A DNA stretch of 64,000 nt, from positions 9,271,927 to 9,335,926 of the forward strand of contig OZ004582.1 in assembly GCA_963924555.1 (NCBI GenBank), in the 5' to 3' direction. Below are positions 32,400-43,825 of the stretch, in pieces. The notes below the pieces were generated by a model. The model worked only from the letters and a program-made list of their open reading frames with translations. It did not search any database and was not told where the DNA came from. The translations under genes and the position numbers were made by a program. Within the stretch, counting starts at the first letter, position 1; each line of letters opens with the position of its first letter. Origin of the DNA: Crambe crambe (taxonomy: Eukaryota > Porifera > Demospongiae > Poecilosclerida > Crambeidae).

Positions 32400-33430
32400 C
32401 ACACTAATTTCTTTACTTATGGTTGAATTGCAATACTGTCACATGCCAGTGCACTTGCACAACAATAGGAGTGCAATACTGTACCTCCAATATAATATGG
32501 AGAGTTGCCCATGAACACATGTGGCCGAATAATCCTGAAGGAGGCAGGGCTAGTACACGAATGCATGGGTAGGTTACGGAGGAACAAGCAGAAGTGACAA
32601 CCAGGTGCAGTTAGAAATCTGATGAGGAAGGACTCTCTCGTCCTGTTATTAGTTTTGGATGTTAGCTATTCTTGTTGTCATCTTTCTATTTTTGAATCAA
32701 TATGCCCATTGTTATCGTTGTTGTTGTTATTGTTGTTGCTATTCATTTCCTACAGTTTCTTACTTTGGTATACTATCTCAGGTTCTAGCCATGAGTGCCA
32801 AAAATAACCACCTGATGGATATCACTGTCTTGAAGTTGATGGACCAAGAAGATCGATCACTGACCAATCAGAATCACTGGATTTCTGTCTTGAATGGATT
32901 TTCTACCTCAATGTTGATTGCCCAACTACTTCCAATGCAGGACACACCCACTCTGTAAGGACTTCCAAAATAGATCTGAATGTCCTCAGCACATTGGAAC
33001 ATACAAAATATTGTGTCATGTTTACTCACATGGATACCCTAATCTCATCACCATGAAAACCATCACCAGCAAAACAATCATCACTAGCCAACATCATTCA
33101 CTACCTTAACAATACATCCATGCATCACTGAAATATCATGTCCACTTAAACACACACACACCAATTGTATCACTTCCACTTCCATTACATGCACCATCAT
33201 TATGTGCAAATATAAAATTATTTATATCTATCTATATATATATATATTTATTTATTATATATTTATATTTATATTATATATTTTATAAAATATATATTTT
33301 ATAAATTATTTATATTATAAAATAAAATTCTCTTATAGCTTACCACAAATATCGAGTGTGTACTAATTAAGTGAAACACAACAGATACCTCATCATAATA
33401 TAAAATAAATTACCAAAGTAGCCGAAAACG
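32400..33430. other. duplicated intergenic DNA, no gene
   Basis: It contains a TTG-repeat stretch like those at 20340 and 37540, a CCAAT-bearing piece like 20690-20890, the RING-exon fragment at 32935-33215 and an AT-rich tract at 33215-33330. Confidence 0.5.
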
Positions 33431-33431
33431 A

Positions 33432-35543
33432 CTAAAACATTTGAATACGATTATTAAGAGCATCACACACATACACCACTCCACTGTCATCCACTGCCAC
33501 ACCACAAGGAAAGTTAAACTCTGCTGGACCAACCCCCTCTTCACCAAATGATGATATGAATCGACCCTTGGATGTGAACACAGAAACACGATGATTGCCA
33601 TACTCGCTGACATACACAACATCACGACTGTCAATAGCAATACCCCAAGGAGCATTAAGTTCTCCTCTGCCAGTACCATACTTCCCAAACATCCTCAAAA
33701 ACTTCCCATCAGCTGTGAAGACTTGGATACGATGGTTGTTACCATCAACCACATACACGTTCCCGATGCTGTCACAGGCTGTATCACACATGCCATCAAA
33801 CTGACCACGGCCACTGCCTTTCCTCCCAAAGGTGTTGGAGAATGTAAGGTCAGAGTTCAGAACTTGAACTCTATTCTCATCATCTGTGACATATATCTTA
33901 TTATTGGTAGCGTTGAATGAAATGTACCTAGGATCATCGAACTGCAGAGATCCTTCACCTTGTGTACCCACTGCACAGAGGAACTGACCACTTGCTGTAA
34001 ATTTCTGTATGCGATGATTGCCAGTATCTGTCACAAGAATATTGCCCTCACCATCCACTGCCACTCCCCAAGGGAACTTTAACTGTCCTTGATCAGAACC
34101 ACAAGAGCCAAATGATTGAAGCTTCTTACCACTGGGACTAAATACTGAGACACGATCACACTCCATAACCACAACCTCCCCCCTCTGGTTGACTACCACT
34201 CCCCTTGGTCTATTCACCACATCAATAGTCAGGATAGGAGAGCCCAGCTTCTCAACTGGTAATTTCACCCTTATACTAAACGGACTTCCTCTGATGTGTG
34301 TGTCCTCAACTTTGATGTGTAGCTGGTGCTTCCCCTTGATGGTGGGGCAGTAACTGATCTCGTATCGGTTCTGTCCTTTGTGTTCAACATTGCCTCTCTC
34401 AGTGGCACCTGTTATCAAAGACACTAGTTCACACTGCAACAAACTCATCGACTTCACACACGACTTGCTCTCGAAGTAAACAGCTCGCACGACAGCAGTA
34501 GACTTCTCTCTAACAACTGCTTCTTCCAAACCCTTACCTGTGGCCTGGCATTTCGATGGATCAGGTGACCCTGGTGAGAATATTTGTCCATAGTTCTGAC
34601 ACTTCACTATCAGATCTTGCAAAATTGAAAACTTCATGTCGGCTGATTCATTAGGCTCAAATAAACTTGGTTGGAAAGGTGAGGTCAGTTCCTTCACTTG
34701 GTTCATGATGTTTGTCTTCATCATCAGCACTTCTCCCTGATTGCTCATCTTCAAGCTTTCTCCGACAAAGTTCAGACAGCTGCTCAGCTGTGCCAGGATG
34801 GTCTCCATCTGGTCCCTCTGGATGGCAAGGTCTTTCAACTTTTTTTGGGTCATTTTATGTAGCTGGCCAATGAGCTCTGTCTTCCTAACATCAAGGGTTT
34901 CGTGGAGTCGCCTGGTGGTGTCATGTATGTTGGCTTCAATGGCTACTCGCTGGTCGGATATCTCCCCACAACGCTTATCCAACAGTGCCAGCGCTTCCTT
35001 GACAACCACCAGTTTCCCCTCCAGTGGTTCGAGTGATGGTGCAATTTCTCCCTTGTATCGTTCAAATGCTTCTTCCAGAACATAGTGATCATGGTCATGA
35101 TGTTTACCCCCTTTAATGGCACATTTTATACAGATCAGGTCACCACACGTCTCACAGTAAAGCTCTTGTTCCTTGTCTGTGTGTTCAAAACAGTTAGCAA
35201 TGACCTTCCTTGGAGATTTGGGGTGTGTCACAACACTCTTTGCCCCCTCCTGACTGGCTACTGTATCTTTAGCCTTCTTGTGCTCTTCCAAGATCTCTAG
35301 GAGGTGGTTGATTTGAAATGCTGACTGGAGGCCTGCCACTCCATTGGCTGGAACAGGTGTGGCCTGACGACAGGTAGGGCAAGTCAGGATGAGGTATCCC
35401 TGCTTGTCTCTGACCACAAGTTTCACAAGGCATTGTCTGCAGTAGATATGAAAGCACTGGAGAAGCTTAGGGTCAGTATATGTGTCCAGACAGATGGCAC
35501 AATCAAGCTGTTCCTCAAGTTTCTTGATGGTATTCTCAGCCAT
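33432..35543 (-). CDS. TRIM-NHL protein, copy 3 (703 aa)
   Basis: Intronless CDS from ATG 35543. RING has all eight ligands (CAICLDTYTDPKLLQCFH onward), a single B-box (CFEHTDKEQELYCETCG), coiled coil, filamin-type domain and six NHL repeats ending NNRIQMF. It shares with copy 2 a one-residue-shorter third NHL repeat (TDDENRVQVL), so this pair is the closest over that part. NHL repeat 1 is distinctive (VMECDRVSVF where others have GNSV or GHNV). Putative cytoplasmic E3 ligase by family. Secreted gene copy 2 lies 0.7 kb upstream. Confidence 0.92.
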   Translation of the reverse strand: MAENTIKKLEEQLDCAICLDTYTDPKLLQCFHIYCRQCLVKLVVRDKQGYLILTCPTCRQATPVPANGVAGLQSAFQINHLLEILEEHKKAKDTVASQEGAKSVVTHPKSPRKVIANCFEHTDKEQELYCETCGDLICIKCAIKGGKHHDHDHYVLEEAFERYKGEIAPSLEPLEGKLVVVKEALALLDKRCGEISDQRVAIEANIHDTTRRLHETLDVRKTELIGQLHKMTQKKLKDLAIQRDQMETILAQLSSCLNFVGESLKMSNQGEVLMMKTNIMNQVKELTSPFQPSLFEPNESADMKFSILQDLIVKCQNYGQIFSPGSPDPSKCQATGKGLEEAVVREKSTAVVRAVYFESKSCVKSMSLLQCELVSLITGATERGNVEHKGQNRYEISYCPTIKGKHQLHIKVEDTHIRGSPFSIRVKLPVEKLGSPILTIDVVNRPRGVVVNQRGEVVVMECDRVSVFSPSGKKLQSFGSCGSDQGQLKFPWGVAVDGEGNILVTDTGNHRIQKFTASGQFLCAVGTQGEGSLQFDDPRYISFNATNNKIYVTDDENRVQVLNSDLTFSNTFGRKGSGRGQFDGMCDTACDSIGNVYVVDGNNHRIQVFTADGKFLRMFGKYGTGRGELNAPWGIAIDSRDVVYVSEYGNHRVSVFTSKGRFISSFGEEGVGPAEFNFPCGVAVDDSGVVYVCDALNNRIQMF

Positions 35544-36100
35544 ACTTGATAAAGAAGCTAGAAATTCAGTATTCTGGTTATGACTTAAGGATGGTCTGAC
35601 ATAGCAACCGCATGGTCACTAAGAATGCAATATAATGTACCCATAATTTCCAGAGTTTCTGTGTGAGTACGTTGTCTACAGAACGAAGTATTACACTTAA
35701 GCTAAGAAGCTATCATCTTAATAGGTGAACAAAATTAAAAAACATTCATGCATATAGATAGCAAGCTGTATCATGAATATCATATGAAAAGTAAACAAAA
35801 GCTTTTGTAACAAGAAAATGGTTGATCAAATATCTTGGGTAAGAATTGTTTTGGCTTCCTTGGCAAACCATAGGTTGGTATGAATGCCAGACCACCATTA
35901 ACAATGTCACTCTTAGTGGTAAACAAAGTAAAATGATAATTCACTTTAGTGATAGCTATAAAATAGCACCCTCAATGGACTCTCTAATGTGGGGCTCACT
36001 ACATGCACTCACCTCAATGACCTTGTATAGTATGTACATTTAGTTGCAGTATCTAGTTGGAGGTTTGAAGTCTTCCATACATAATATGAGTTTATAAATC
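35544..36100. other. spacer, no gene
   Basis: Upstream DNA of TRIM copy 3. Short homology around ctaatgtggggctcactac matches 30255, showing the same ancestral TRIM plus secreted-gene unit. Confidence 0.4.
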
Positions 36101-36222
36101 TACATTGCTTATTGGCACTCTTTCAGCAGTAATAATTCTACAGCCACACACTCAACTACATTGTTCTCAATGTCCATATAACTATAACCATTCGAACAGT
36201 ACTAATGATACTTTCTCTGTAT

Positions 36223-36914
36223 TTAGTTCCTGTTTGTCACGATCTCCACTTGAAAGTAGTAGAAGTCGTACACCTCCGCTGCATCATTCCTCCTTATCAC
36301 GAGACTGAGGCCCTTGGTGATGCCCAGCTGTGCGTTGAATGTCCCGGCATTCACATACCCTCCATTCTGTGCCGTGCGACAGGTTCCATACCTCCGATAA
36401 GGCTGGAAGGTCAAGGTCACTTCTGAATATGAAGGAGTACTTGTAGGAACTCGCGTATTTTCATGGACTCCACTGACATGAAGGCAAGGGAGGAAGCTTC
36501 CATAATTTCCTGTATCAACAATCTGAAATTCATTGACTGTAGTACCATCAGAAATACCAATAGCAGGGTCACTATCCACCCTCTTTGGTTTCAAGCCAAC
36601 CGTGATTCTTATCACACTGTCCATTGTCAGTTCACTTGGTCCAGTTAGAGGGACTGTCAGGAACCTTGCATTGGCTGTCCCTGCACCAACGTGTATGACT
36701 CGACTGTTGATTGAAACTGTAGGATCTACCATGGAAGTGTAAAATCGAAGGTTGTTCGGAGTCAAGAAAAAACTCTTTGATGTTTGCTGAAAGTCATAAA
36801 AATTAATCACCTCTAGCTAACAAAATATTTTTTTTTGTAAAATGCACTTACAACTGGCAGTCCCATCGAGATGGAGACCAGAGCAAGAAAGATCAAACAT
36901 ACACGAAGTTCCAT
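36223..36914 (-). CDS. secreted beta-rich protein, copy 2 (218 aa)
   Basis: Exon 1 is 36914-36852 (signal peptide) and exon 2 is 36816-36223, with the same phase-0 intron and length as copy 1. The protein is nearly the same; changes are scattered, for instance SFLPCLHVSGVHEN in place of NYSPCRLINGVHEN. The reading frame is intact in both, which favours two working genes. TATA box at 37006-37014. The domain is unrecognised. Confidence 0.75.
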
Positions 36915-37005
36915 CTCAGATGTACTTATGTCGTAAGAAATATTCATCTATATTCTTCGTAGGTAGTTGTCTGTAGTTATCTAGCTAGCTGGTATGGAAT
37001 TGCTT

Positions 37006-37014
37006 CTTTATATA
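37006..37014 (-). promoter_or_regulatory. TATA box of secreted gene copy 2
   Basis: TATATAAAG on the minus strand, about 92 nt upstream of the ATG. Confidence 0.6.
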
Positions 37015-37719
37015 GCAAACCAAGCCATATATTCCACATAGTAGTTATGGTTGAACTCTGGACTAAGCAATTAATCATGCATGGGCTTGACTCTGGACTG
37101 GACTTACAGCAAACTAAGCATTTAATCATGAATGGGCTAGACTCTGCATGGACTGGACTCTGGACCACTAATTTACAAATGCACGCTATTAACATTTCTA
37201 TAAAATAGTTTACTTCCAAGAAAGGGGTGGATTGCAATACTGTAACATGCCAGTACAATTGCACAATAGGAGCACAATACTGTCTCTTCTTCTTTTTTAC
37301 CTCCAATATATGGAGAGTAGCTCATATGTGCACATGTTGCCGAATGATCCTGAAGGGGGCAGGGCTAGTACATAAATGCAAGCAAGCAGGAGTAACAAGG
37401 CAGTTTTTAGGGCAGTTTAAAATATGATGAGGAAGGACTTTAATAAATTCTTTTCATACCCCAACATTTAGGCCTGGTGCTCAGGCCTTCCTCAGGGGAT
37501 ACAGTAGCTGAGAGTAGTAACAAGGACTCTGTCGTCCTGTTATTAGTTTTGGTTATTATTCTTGTCGTCATCATTGTTATTCTGATCTTTTTGTTCATTT
37601 TTGTTGTTGTTATTGTTGTTGTTTATTTCCTACAGTATGAATACTTTGGCATACTATCTCAGGTTCTAGCCATGAGTGCCAAAAATAAGGGGGAGGGGTA
37701 GAGGGAGGGGATTATTCAT

Positions 37720-38274
37720 CATAGGCGGAGGAAGATGATTTTGAATATGAGGGCAATACTGATAAGGTTATCCATAACGTGCGGCCAGAGGCCGCTGTGA
37801 GGGGGAGAGTGGGCGAAGCCTTGGGTATTATTGAATACTGGATGCCCATTTCAGACTATATACAAAAAGCCAAACAACAATTTTAATATCAATAAGGAAA
37901 TTTAAAAAATGTAGGGATGACCACTGCTCAAAAAAGTAAGGAATCAAGAAGGATGGAAATGGGATCAATCTTTGTCCTGTATATCCAGCCAACAATCCCT
38001 ACATATATGTCGGGTAGCTTCAGATTATAGTGTATGTATATGTAGGGATTGTTGGCTGGATATACAGAACAAAGATTGATCCCATTTCCACTCCCTACCC
38101 TACTTTTTGAGCAATGGTCATCCTTTTCATTTCACGGAAATGTTTTTTCCCTTACTTATTCCTGGTCTTTTTTTCTCTCTCTTTATGTATGTATACATAA
38201 ATGTATTATGTCACACCTGTATTTTGTATGGGGGCAAATGCCCCCACTGCCCCGATGGTTCCTCCGCCTATGAT
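37720..38274. mobile_element. MITE with inverted ends and a nested long hairpin
   Basis: The ends are cataggcggagga and its inverse tcctccgcctatg, flanked by attcat on both sides. Inside, arms at about 37915-38003 and 38041-38126 form a second inverted repeat (from gatgaccactgctcaa to caacaatccctac). Confidence 0.65.
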
Positions 38275-38444
38275 TCATCATACTGAAATAAGGGGGAGTA
38301 GAGGGAGGGGATTATCCATCGTAGTGAAATAAGAGAAGCAGATCTCATATGGAAGTAACTATGGAAAAAAACAATAAAAAAAACAACTAATTCTGTAGGC
38401 CTGAGAGAGCTACAGACTGCTCTAATCTGACTACAATACATAGT

Positions 38445-38875
38445 TGTACCACAGGTAGCACTCACGCCATACGTGCACCATCACTACAGGTAACACTCCA
38501 TCATAAGTGCACCATCACTACAGGTAGCACTCCACCACACGTGCACCATCACTACAGGTAGCACTCCACCACACGTGCACCATCACTACAGGTAACACTC
38601 CATCATAAGTGCACCATCACTACAGGTAGCACTCCACCACACGTGCACCATCACTACAGGTAGCACTCCACCACACATCACTACAGGTAGCACTCCACCA
38701 CACGTGCACCATCACTACAGGTAACACTCCACCACACGTGCACCGTCACTACAGGTAACACTCCACCACATGTGCACCGTCACTACAGGTAGCACTCCAC
38801 CACACGTGCACCGTCACTACAGGTAGCACTCCACCACACGTGCACCATCACTACAGGTAGCACTCCACTATCATA
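38445..38875. repeat. 34-bp minisatellite, about 12 copies
   Basis: The unit caccatcactacaggtagca plus ctccaccacacgtg is repeated head to tail with few changes. Related short arrays are at 24765-24895, and single units near 43120. Confidence 0.9.
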
Positions 38876-39060
38876 TCACTAGATCACTTCATTCTTTCTT
38901 TTGTTTGTTAATAGCTACTGTCAATAAATATTCTCATTCAAATAACAATATTGACAATTGTATAAACAATCAACTCTTACAACTTTACTACAAATAGCTA
39001 GCTATCAAGTTTGCAATAAAATTAATGGTAACCTAACACAGAATGAATGTATAAGTAGCC

Positions 39061-41157
39061 CTAAAACATTTGAATACGATCATTAATGCCATCACACACA
39101 TACACCACTCCACTGTCATCCACTGCCAATCCATAAGGCCCCACCCCCACTTCACCAAATGATGACACAAATTGACCCTTGGAGGTGAACACAGAAACAC
39201 GATGATTACGAAACTCGCTGACATACACAACATCACTACTGTCAATAGCAATGCCAAAAGGACCTTTGAGTTCCCCTCTGCCACTACCATGCTTCCCAAA
39301 CATCCTCAAAAATTTCCCATTAGCTGTGAAGACTTGGATACAATGGTTGTAAGTATCAACCACATACACGTTCCCTGTGCTATCACAGGCTATACCACGC
39401 ATGCCAACAAACTGACCACGGCCATAGCCTTTCCTCCCAAAGGTGTTGGAGAATGTAAAGTCAGAGTTCAGAACTTGAACACGAAAATTCTTATCATCTG
39501 TGACAAATATCTTATTTTTGGTAGCATTGAATGCAATGTACATAGGGTTATTGAACTGCAGAGGTCCTTCACCTTGTGTACCCACTGCACAGAGGAACTG
39601 ACCACTTGCTGTGAATTTCTGTATGCGATGATTGCCAGTATCTGTCACAAGAATATTGCCCTCACCATCCACTGCCACTCCCCAAGGGCAAGAAAACTGT
39701 CCTTGACCAGAACCACAAGAACCAAATGATTGAAGCTTCTTACCACTGGGATTAAACACTGAGACATTATCAACCTCTGTAACCACCACCTCACCCCTCT
39801 GGTTAACTACCACTCCACTTGCTGTATTCACCCCGTCAACGGTCAGGATAGGAGTCCCTAGCTTCTCAACTGGCAATTTCACCCTCACATTAAACGGACT
39901 TCCTCTGATGTGTGTGTTCTCAACTTTGATGTGTAGCTGGTGCTTCCCCTTGATGGTGGGGCAGTAACTGATCTCGTATCGGTTCTGTCCTTTGTGTTCA
40001 ACATTGCCTCTCTCAGTGGCACCTGTTATCTCAGATACAAGCTCACACTGCAACAAACTGATCGAATTCACACATGACTTGCCATCAAAGTTAACAGTTT
40101 GCACGACAGCAGTAGACTTCTCTCCAACCACTGCTTCCTCCAAACCCTTACCTGTGGCTTGGCATTTTGGTGGATCAGGTGACCCTGGTGAGAGAATTTG
40201 TCCATAGTTCTGACACTCGGCAATTAGATCTTGCAAAACTGAAAACTTCATGTCGGCTTCTTCACTAGGCTCAAGTATACCTGGTTGGAAAGGTGAGGTC
40301 AATTCCTTCACTTGGTTCACGATATTTGTCTTCATCATCAGTACTTCTCCCTGATTTCCCATCTTCAAGCTTTCCCTAACAAAGTCCAGACAGCTGCTCA
40401 GCTGTGCCAGGATGGTCTCCATCTGGTCCCTCTGGACGGCAAGGTCTTTTAACTTTCTTTGGGTCATTTTATGTAGCTGGCTGATCAGCTCTGTCTTCCT
40501 AACATCGAGAGTTTCGTGGAGCCGCCTGGTGGTGTCTTGTATGTTGGCTTCGATGGCTACTCGGTGGTCGGATATCTCCCCACGATACTTATCCAACAGT
40601 GCCAGCGCTTCCTTGACAGCCACCAATTTCCCCTCCAGTCGCTCGAGTGATGGTGCAATTTCTCCTTTGTATCGCTTGAATGCTTCATCCAGAACATAGT
40701 GATCATGGTCATGATGCTTACCTCCTTTAATGGCACATTTTAGACAGATCAGGTCACCACACGTCTCACAGTAAAGCTCTTGTTCTTTGTCTGTGTGTTC
40801 AAAACAGTTAGCAATTACCTTCCTTGGAGGTTTTGGGTGTGTCACAGCACTCTTTTCCCCCTCCTGACTGACTGCTCTATCTTTAGCCTTCTTGTGCTCT
40901 TCCAAGATCTCTAGGAAGTGATTTACACAAAAAGCTGACTGGAGACCTGCCACTCCATTAGCTTGAACAGGTGTGGCCTGACGACAGGTTGGGCAAGTCA
41001 GGATGAGTTGTCCCTGCTGGTCTCTGACCACGAGTTTCACAAGACATTGCCTACAGAAGACATGGAAGCACTGGAGAAGCTTAGGGTCAGTATAGGTGTC
41101 CAGACAGATGGCACAATTCAGCTGTTCTTCGAGTTTCTTGATGGTATTTTCAGCCAT
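39061..41157 (-). CDS. TRIM-NHL protein, copy 4 (698 aa)
   Basis: Intronless CDS from ATG 41157. RING (FHVFCRQC variant), B-box, coiled coil, filamin-type domain and six NHL repeats. The last NHL repeat is shortened by five or six residues (VGVGPYGLAVDDSG, where others have GEFNFPCGVAVDDSG). It differs from the others in several NHL loops (FRNHRVSVF, GYGRGQFVGMRG). The open frame and ligand conservation indicate a working gene. Confidence 0.92.
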   Translation of the reverse strand: MAENTIKKLEEQLNCAICLDTYTDPKLLQCFHVFCRQCLVKLVVRDQQGQLILTCPTCRQATPVQANGVAGLQSAFCVNHFLEILEEHKKAKDRAVSQEGEKSAVTHPKPPRKVIANCFEHTDKEQELYCETCGDLICLKCAIKGGKHHDHDHYVLDEAFKRYKGEIAPSLERLEGKLVAVKEALALLDKYRGEISDHRVAIEANIQDTTRRLHETLDVRKTELISQLHKMTQRKLKDLAVQRDQMETILAQLSSCLDFVRESLKMGNQGEVLMMKTNIVNQVKELTSPFQPGILEPSEEADMKFSVLQDLIAECQNYGQILSPGSPDPPKCQATGKGLEEAVVGEKSTAVVQTVNFDGKSCVNSISLLQCELVSEITGATERGNVEHKGQNRYEISYCPTIKGKHQLHIKVENTHIRGSPFNVRVKLPVEKLGTPILTVDGVNTASGVVVNQRGEVVVTEVDNVSVFNPSGKKLQSFGSCGSGQGQFSCPWGVAVDGEGNILVTDTGNHRIQKFTASGQFLCAVGTQGEGPLQFNNPMYIAFNATKNKIFVTDDKNFRVQVLNSDFTFSNTFGRKGYGRGQFVGMRGIACDSTGNVYVVDTYNHCIQVFTANGKFLRMFGKHGSGRGELKGPFGIAIDSSDVVYVSEFRNHRVSVFTSKGQFVSSFGEVGVGPYGLAVDDSGVVYVCDGINDRIQMF

Positions 41158-41308
41158 ACTTGATAAAGAAGCTGAATTTTTCAGAGCTAGGTCTATATGT
41201 TAGCCTTATTTGGTAAAGATATTTCACATGTGGGTTATTGATATGATAAACAAAGTCATTAATGATAATTCACTTTCACAAGTTAATTTCTCAATAGAAT
41301 TAGTTTTC

Positions 41309-41949
41309 ATAAAATTAGCTTATGAAACAAACCACCAACGTTTTGACCAGAATACTCTAGCCTTCATCAGGGTGATACAAAAAATGCACACAAAAACGTT
41401 CTTATATAGTTACGCTTGTTATCTAGACAACGCACATGCATACACCTATGGATATTATGTTATAGCATGTCATTACCCGTAGTCATCAACACTATTTCCT
41501 TAAGGCTCTAAGCATAGAAAACCCAGCAACCTTGAAGTTCTAGACCTACATCCCTATTAAAACACTGCTCTTCTGAAGTTAAACTAATGTTAAGCGCTTC
41601 TTTTAGAAGCAGCTCCTTCCTAGTCCTAGCCTGATCTACAACTGAAGCTTCCTTCCATAATGACTACTCCAGGCATGATCAGCAACTGCAGACTTTTCTT
41701 ATTCTCCTCATAGGCAAGCTTCCTTATGCTCCTTCAGTCTAGTTTCCAGCCTTCTCACCGTTCCACCAATGTAAAATTTTCCACAACTACAACGTACCCT
41801 GTAAACAACATTAGAATTTTGGTCAGACGGCAACTTATCCTTAACCTTAGAAAGTTTGGATTTCTTGTGCATTTTTTGTATCACCCTGATGAAGGCTAGA
41901 GTATTCTGGTTGAAATGTTGGTGGTTTGTTTCATAAGCTAATTTTATGC
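41309..41949 (-). mobile_element. Penelope-like element remnant with fold-back ends
   Basis: The arms at 41309-41393 and about 41868-41949 are inverted copies (cataaaattagcttatgaaa onward). The interior on the minus strand encodes a broken GIY-YIG nuclease: VVYRVRCSCGKFYIGG, then RRLETRLKEHKEAC, stops, and SAVADHAW (about 41860-41640). That arrangement is typical of the endonuclease of Penelope-like retroelements. The right arm carries CTGATGA, a 7-bp wobble-containing stem and GAAA, a hammerhead-like core. The GIY-YIG frame has at least two stops. Confidence 0.7.
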
Positions 41950-42731
41950 TTTTAAGCTTAGCTGAGAAAAATAAGCAGAGTTAATTTCTCCTCTGAAATC
42001 TTCTAGAATAATCTACAGGTTTAGTTCGTTCAATGCTTATGAGTTGTAAGTTCAACTGATTAAAGAGAGTGGGCTTTAATAAAGCAAGCCTTTATAAAAT
42101 CTATTGTAAGGAGTGGGGCTTTGATGTGGTTTATGAAAAGATAAATGGTTGAATGTATGCAAAGAACTGTCAGTGACTCACATAAAACCATCTTGCTTAT
42201 AATTACAACGTATAACTCACTTTTTAGAAGGTTGTAAGAGGAGATCTTCTCTGAGCCAATTCTAAGTGGTCTCACAGTCAACAGGAGAGCACCATCAATC
42301 ATATACTTCTCCTGGACACCAGGTTGACTACATCGAAGAATGAAATTCACATTTCCAGGGATGGTCTAGCTGGAATAATGTCACTTACAGCTGACTTTGT
42401 TTGGTTCATCTGCTACAGGTCCCACTAGTATCATATCCACTGTCAATCGCCTATGGCTCTCCTTATCAGCACGTAGGTGTCCCAAGATCTTCACATTGGC
42501 CTATAAGATATAAAGGATTACACGTTTAATTTTCCTTCAGTTTTCATATTGCAAGTGTGAACCATAATATCTGTGAATTTATCCATAAGATTGATGAAAA
42601 ATCTGTGCAAGATCTCTAGCTCTCGTTCCTGGTAAAGGTTGTCACTGATGTGAAATTTAATATCTGGTAAAGGTCGTCTCTTATATAAACACTTCTAATA
42701 AACCTTTTTTCCACCCTCAACCTCTCTGCAG

Positions 42732-42945
42732 AAGTCTACTGAAAGCCACTCCCCAAGCCACACCCAACAGCCTCCAGGGGCAGCAGCAGACCTGCCCACA
42801 CTGCCTCCCTGTCCCGGGTGCAAGAAACGTGTCCCCACTAAAGAATTTCAGCGACTTCCAATGCGGGACACACCCACTTTGTGAGGACTGTCGGAACAGA
42901 CCCGAGTGTCCTCAGCACATTAGAGCACGCAGAAGATTTTTCTAA
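42732..42945 (+). pseudogene. copy of the RING-like terminal exon, +1 frameshift
   Basis: Nearly identical to 24308-24520, but one extra A in the stretch after cccacta (near 42840) shifts the frame before the CGTH motif. It is inserted within an intron of the channel pseudogene. Confidence 0.75.
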
Positions 42946-43721
42946 TCTATGTCAAGTTTGCTCACACAGATACTAACCATCACCAACAAAACGGAAGTTC
43001 ATCACTAGCCAACATCTAATATATCATTCACAATACATCCATGCATCGCTGAAACATCATGTCCACTTAAACACACACCAATTGTATCACTTCCACTTCC
43101 ATTACATGCATCATCTGGCACTACAGGTAGCACCACTCACCTGGTTGATGTGGTGGTTGACACGAGTATATATGTCATCAGGATAAGTAAGGATGTAATA
43201 GTTGATGTAAAACTCTTCTTCCTTCACCACATCTTCATTACGATAGAAAGGGTGGAAGTTGATGGTATAAACCTGCAGAAATAGTGGGAGTGAGATAAGG
43301 CATCACCAGAATGAATAGCCCACCCAAACTATTTTGCAAAGTACTCAAGAATAAGATTACAGGAAATATTTTCACTAGATCCTCCAAAGATTTCTGCATA
43401 ATCATAACCAGAATCTCTAAAACCTCATTAGAGCATTATTCATAGCATCCCAGTAATTATGAATACAATTATAATATCAAAGTGTGGCTATACCAAGAAC
43501 CTCAAAATCATTACTCATAGAATTATGAGCTCAACACAGACTGGAAAATATCCAAACTTCTGAATGTTATTATTATTACCTTCTTGAAAGCCAAGATGAG
43601 GGCATAGCCGATTTGCCAAAGGAGAGGTCCAAAGCCACTCCACAATGATTGTGATCATTACTAGAGACTCCACAAATTCTCTTGCAATGAATGATTTATA
43701 CTGAAAGGAGGTTTAGCCCCC

Positions 43722-43728
43722 CCCCCCC

Positions 43729-43823
<95 letters not shown>
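43722..43823. repeat. (CA)n microsatellite
   Basis: About 45 CA units after a run of C. It creates a spurious Val-Cys ORF on the minus strand. Confidence 0.95.

Positions 43824-43825
<2 letters not shown>

Noticed and set aside
32622..32807. Leu-rich ORF that looks like a membrane protein (also 37477-37701)
   Set aside because: It comes from TTG/TTA simple repeats shared by several intergenic copies, with frames not conserved between them.
38445..38875. CRISPR-like regular repeats
   Set aside because: The units are contiguous 34-bp tandem repeats without unique spacers, in eukaryotic DNA.
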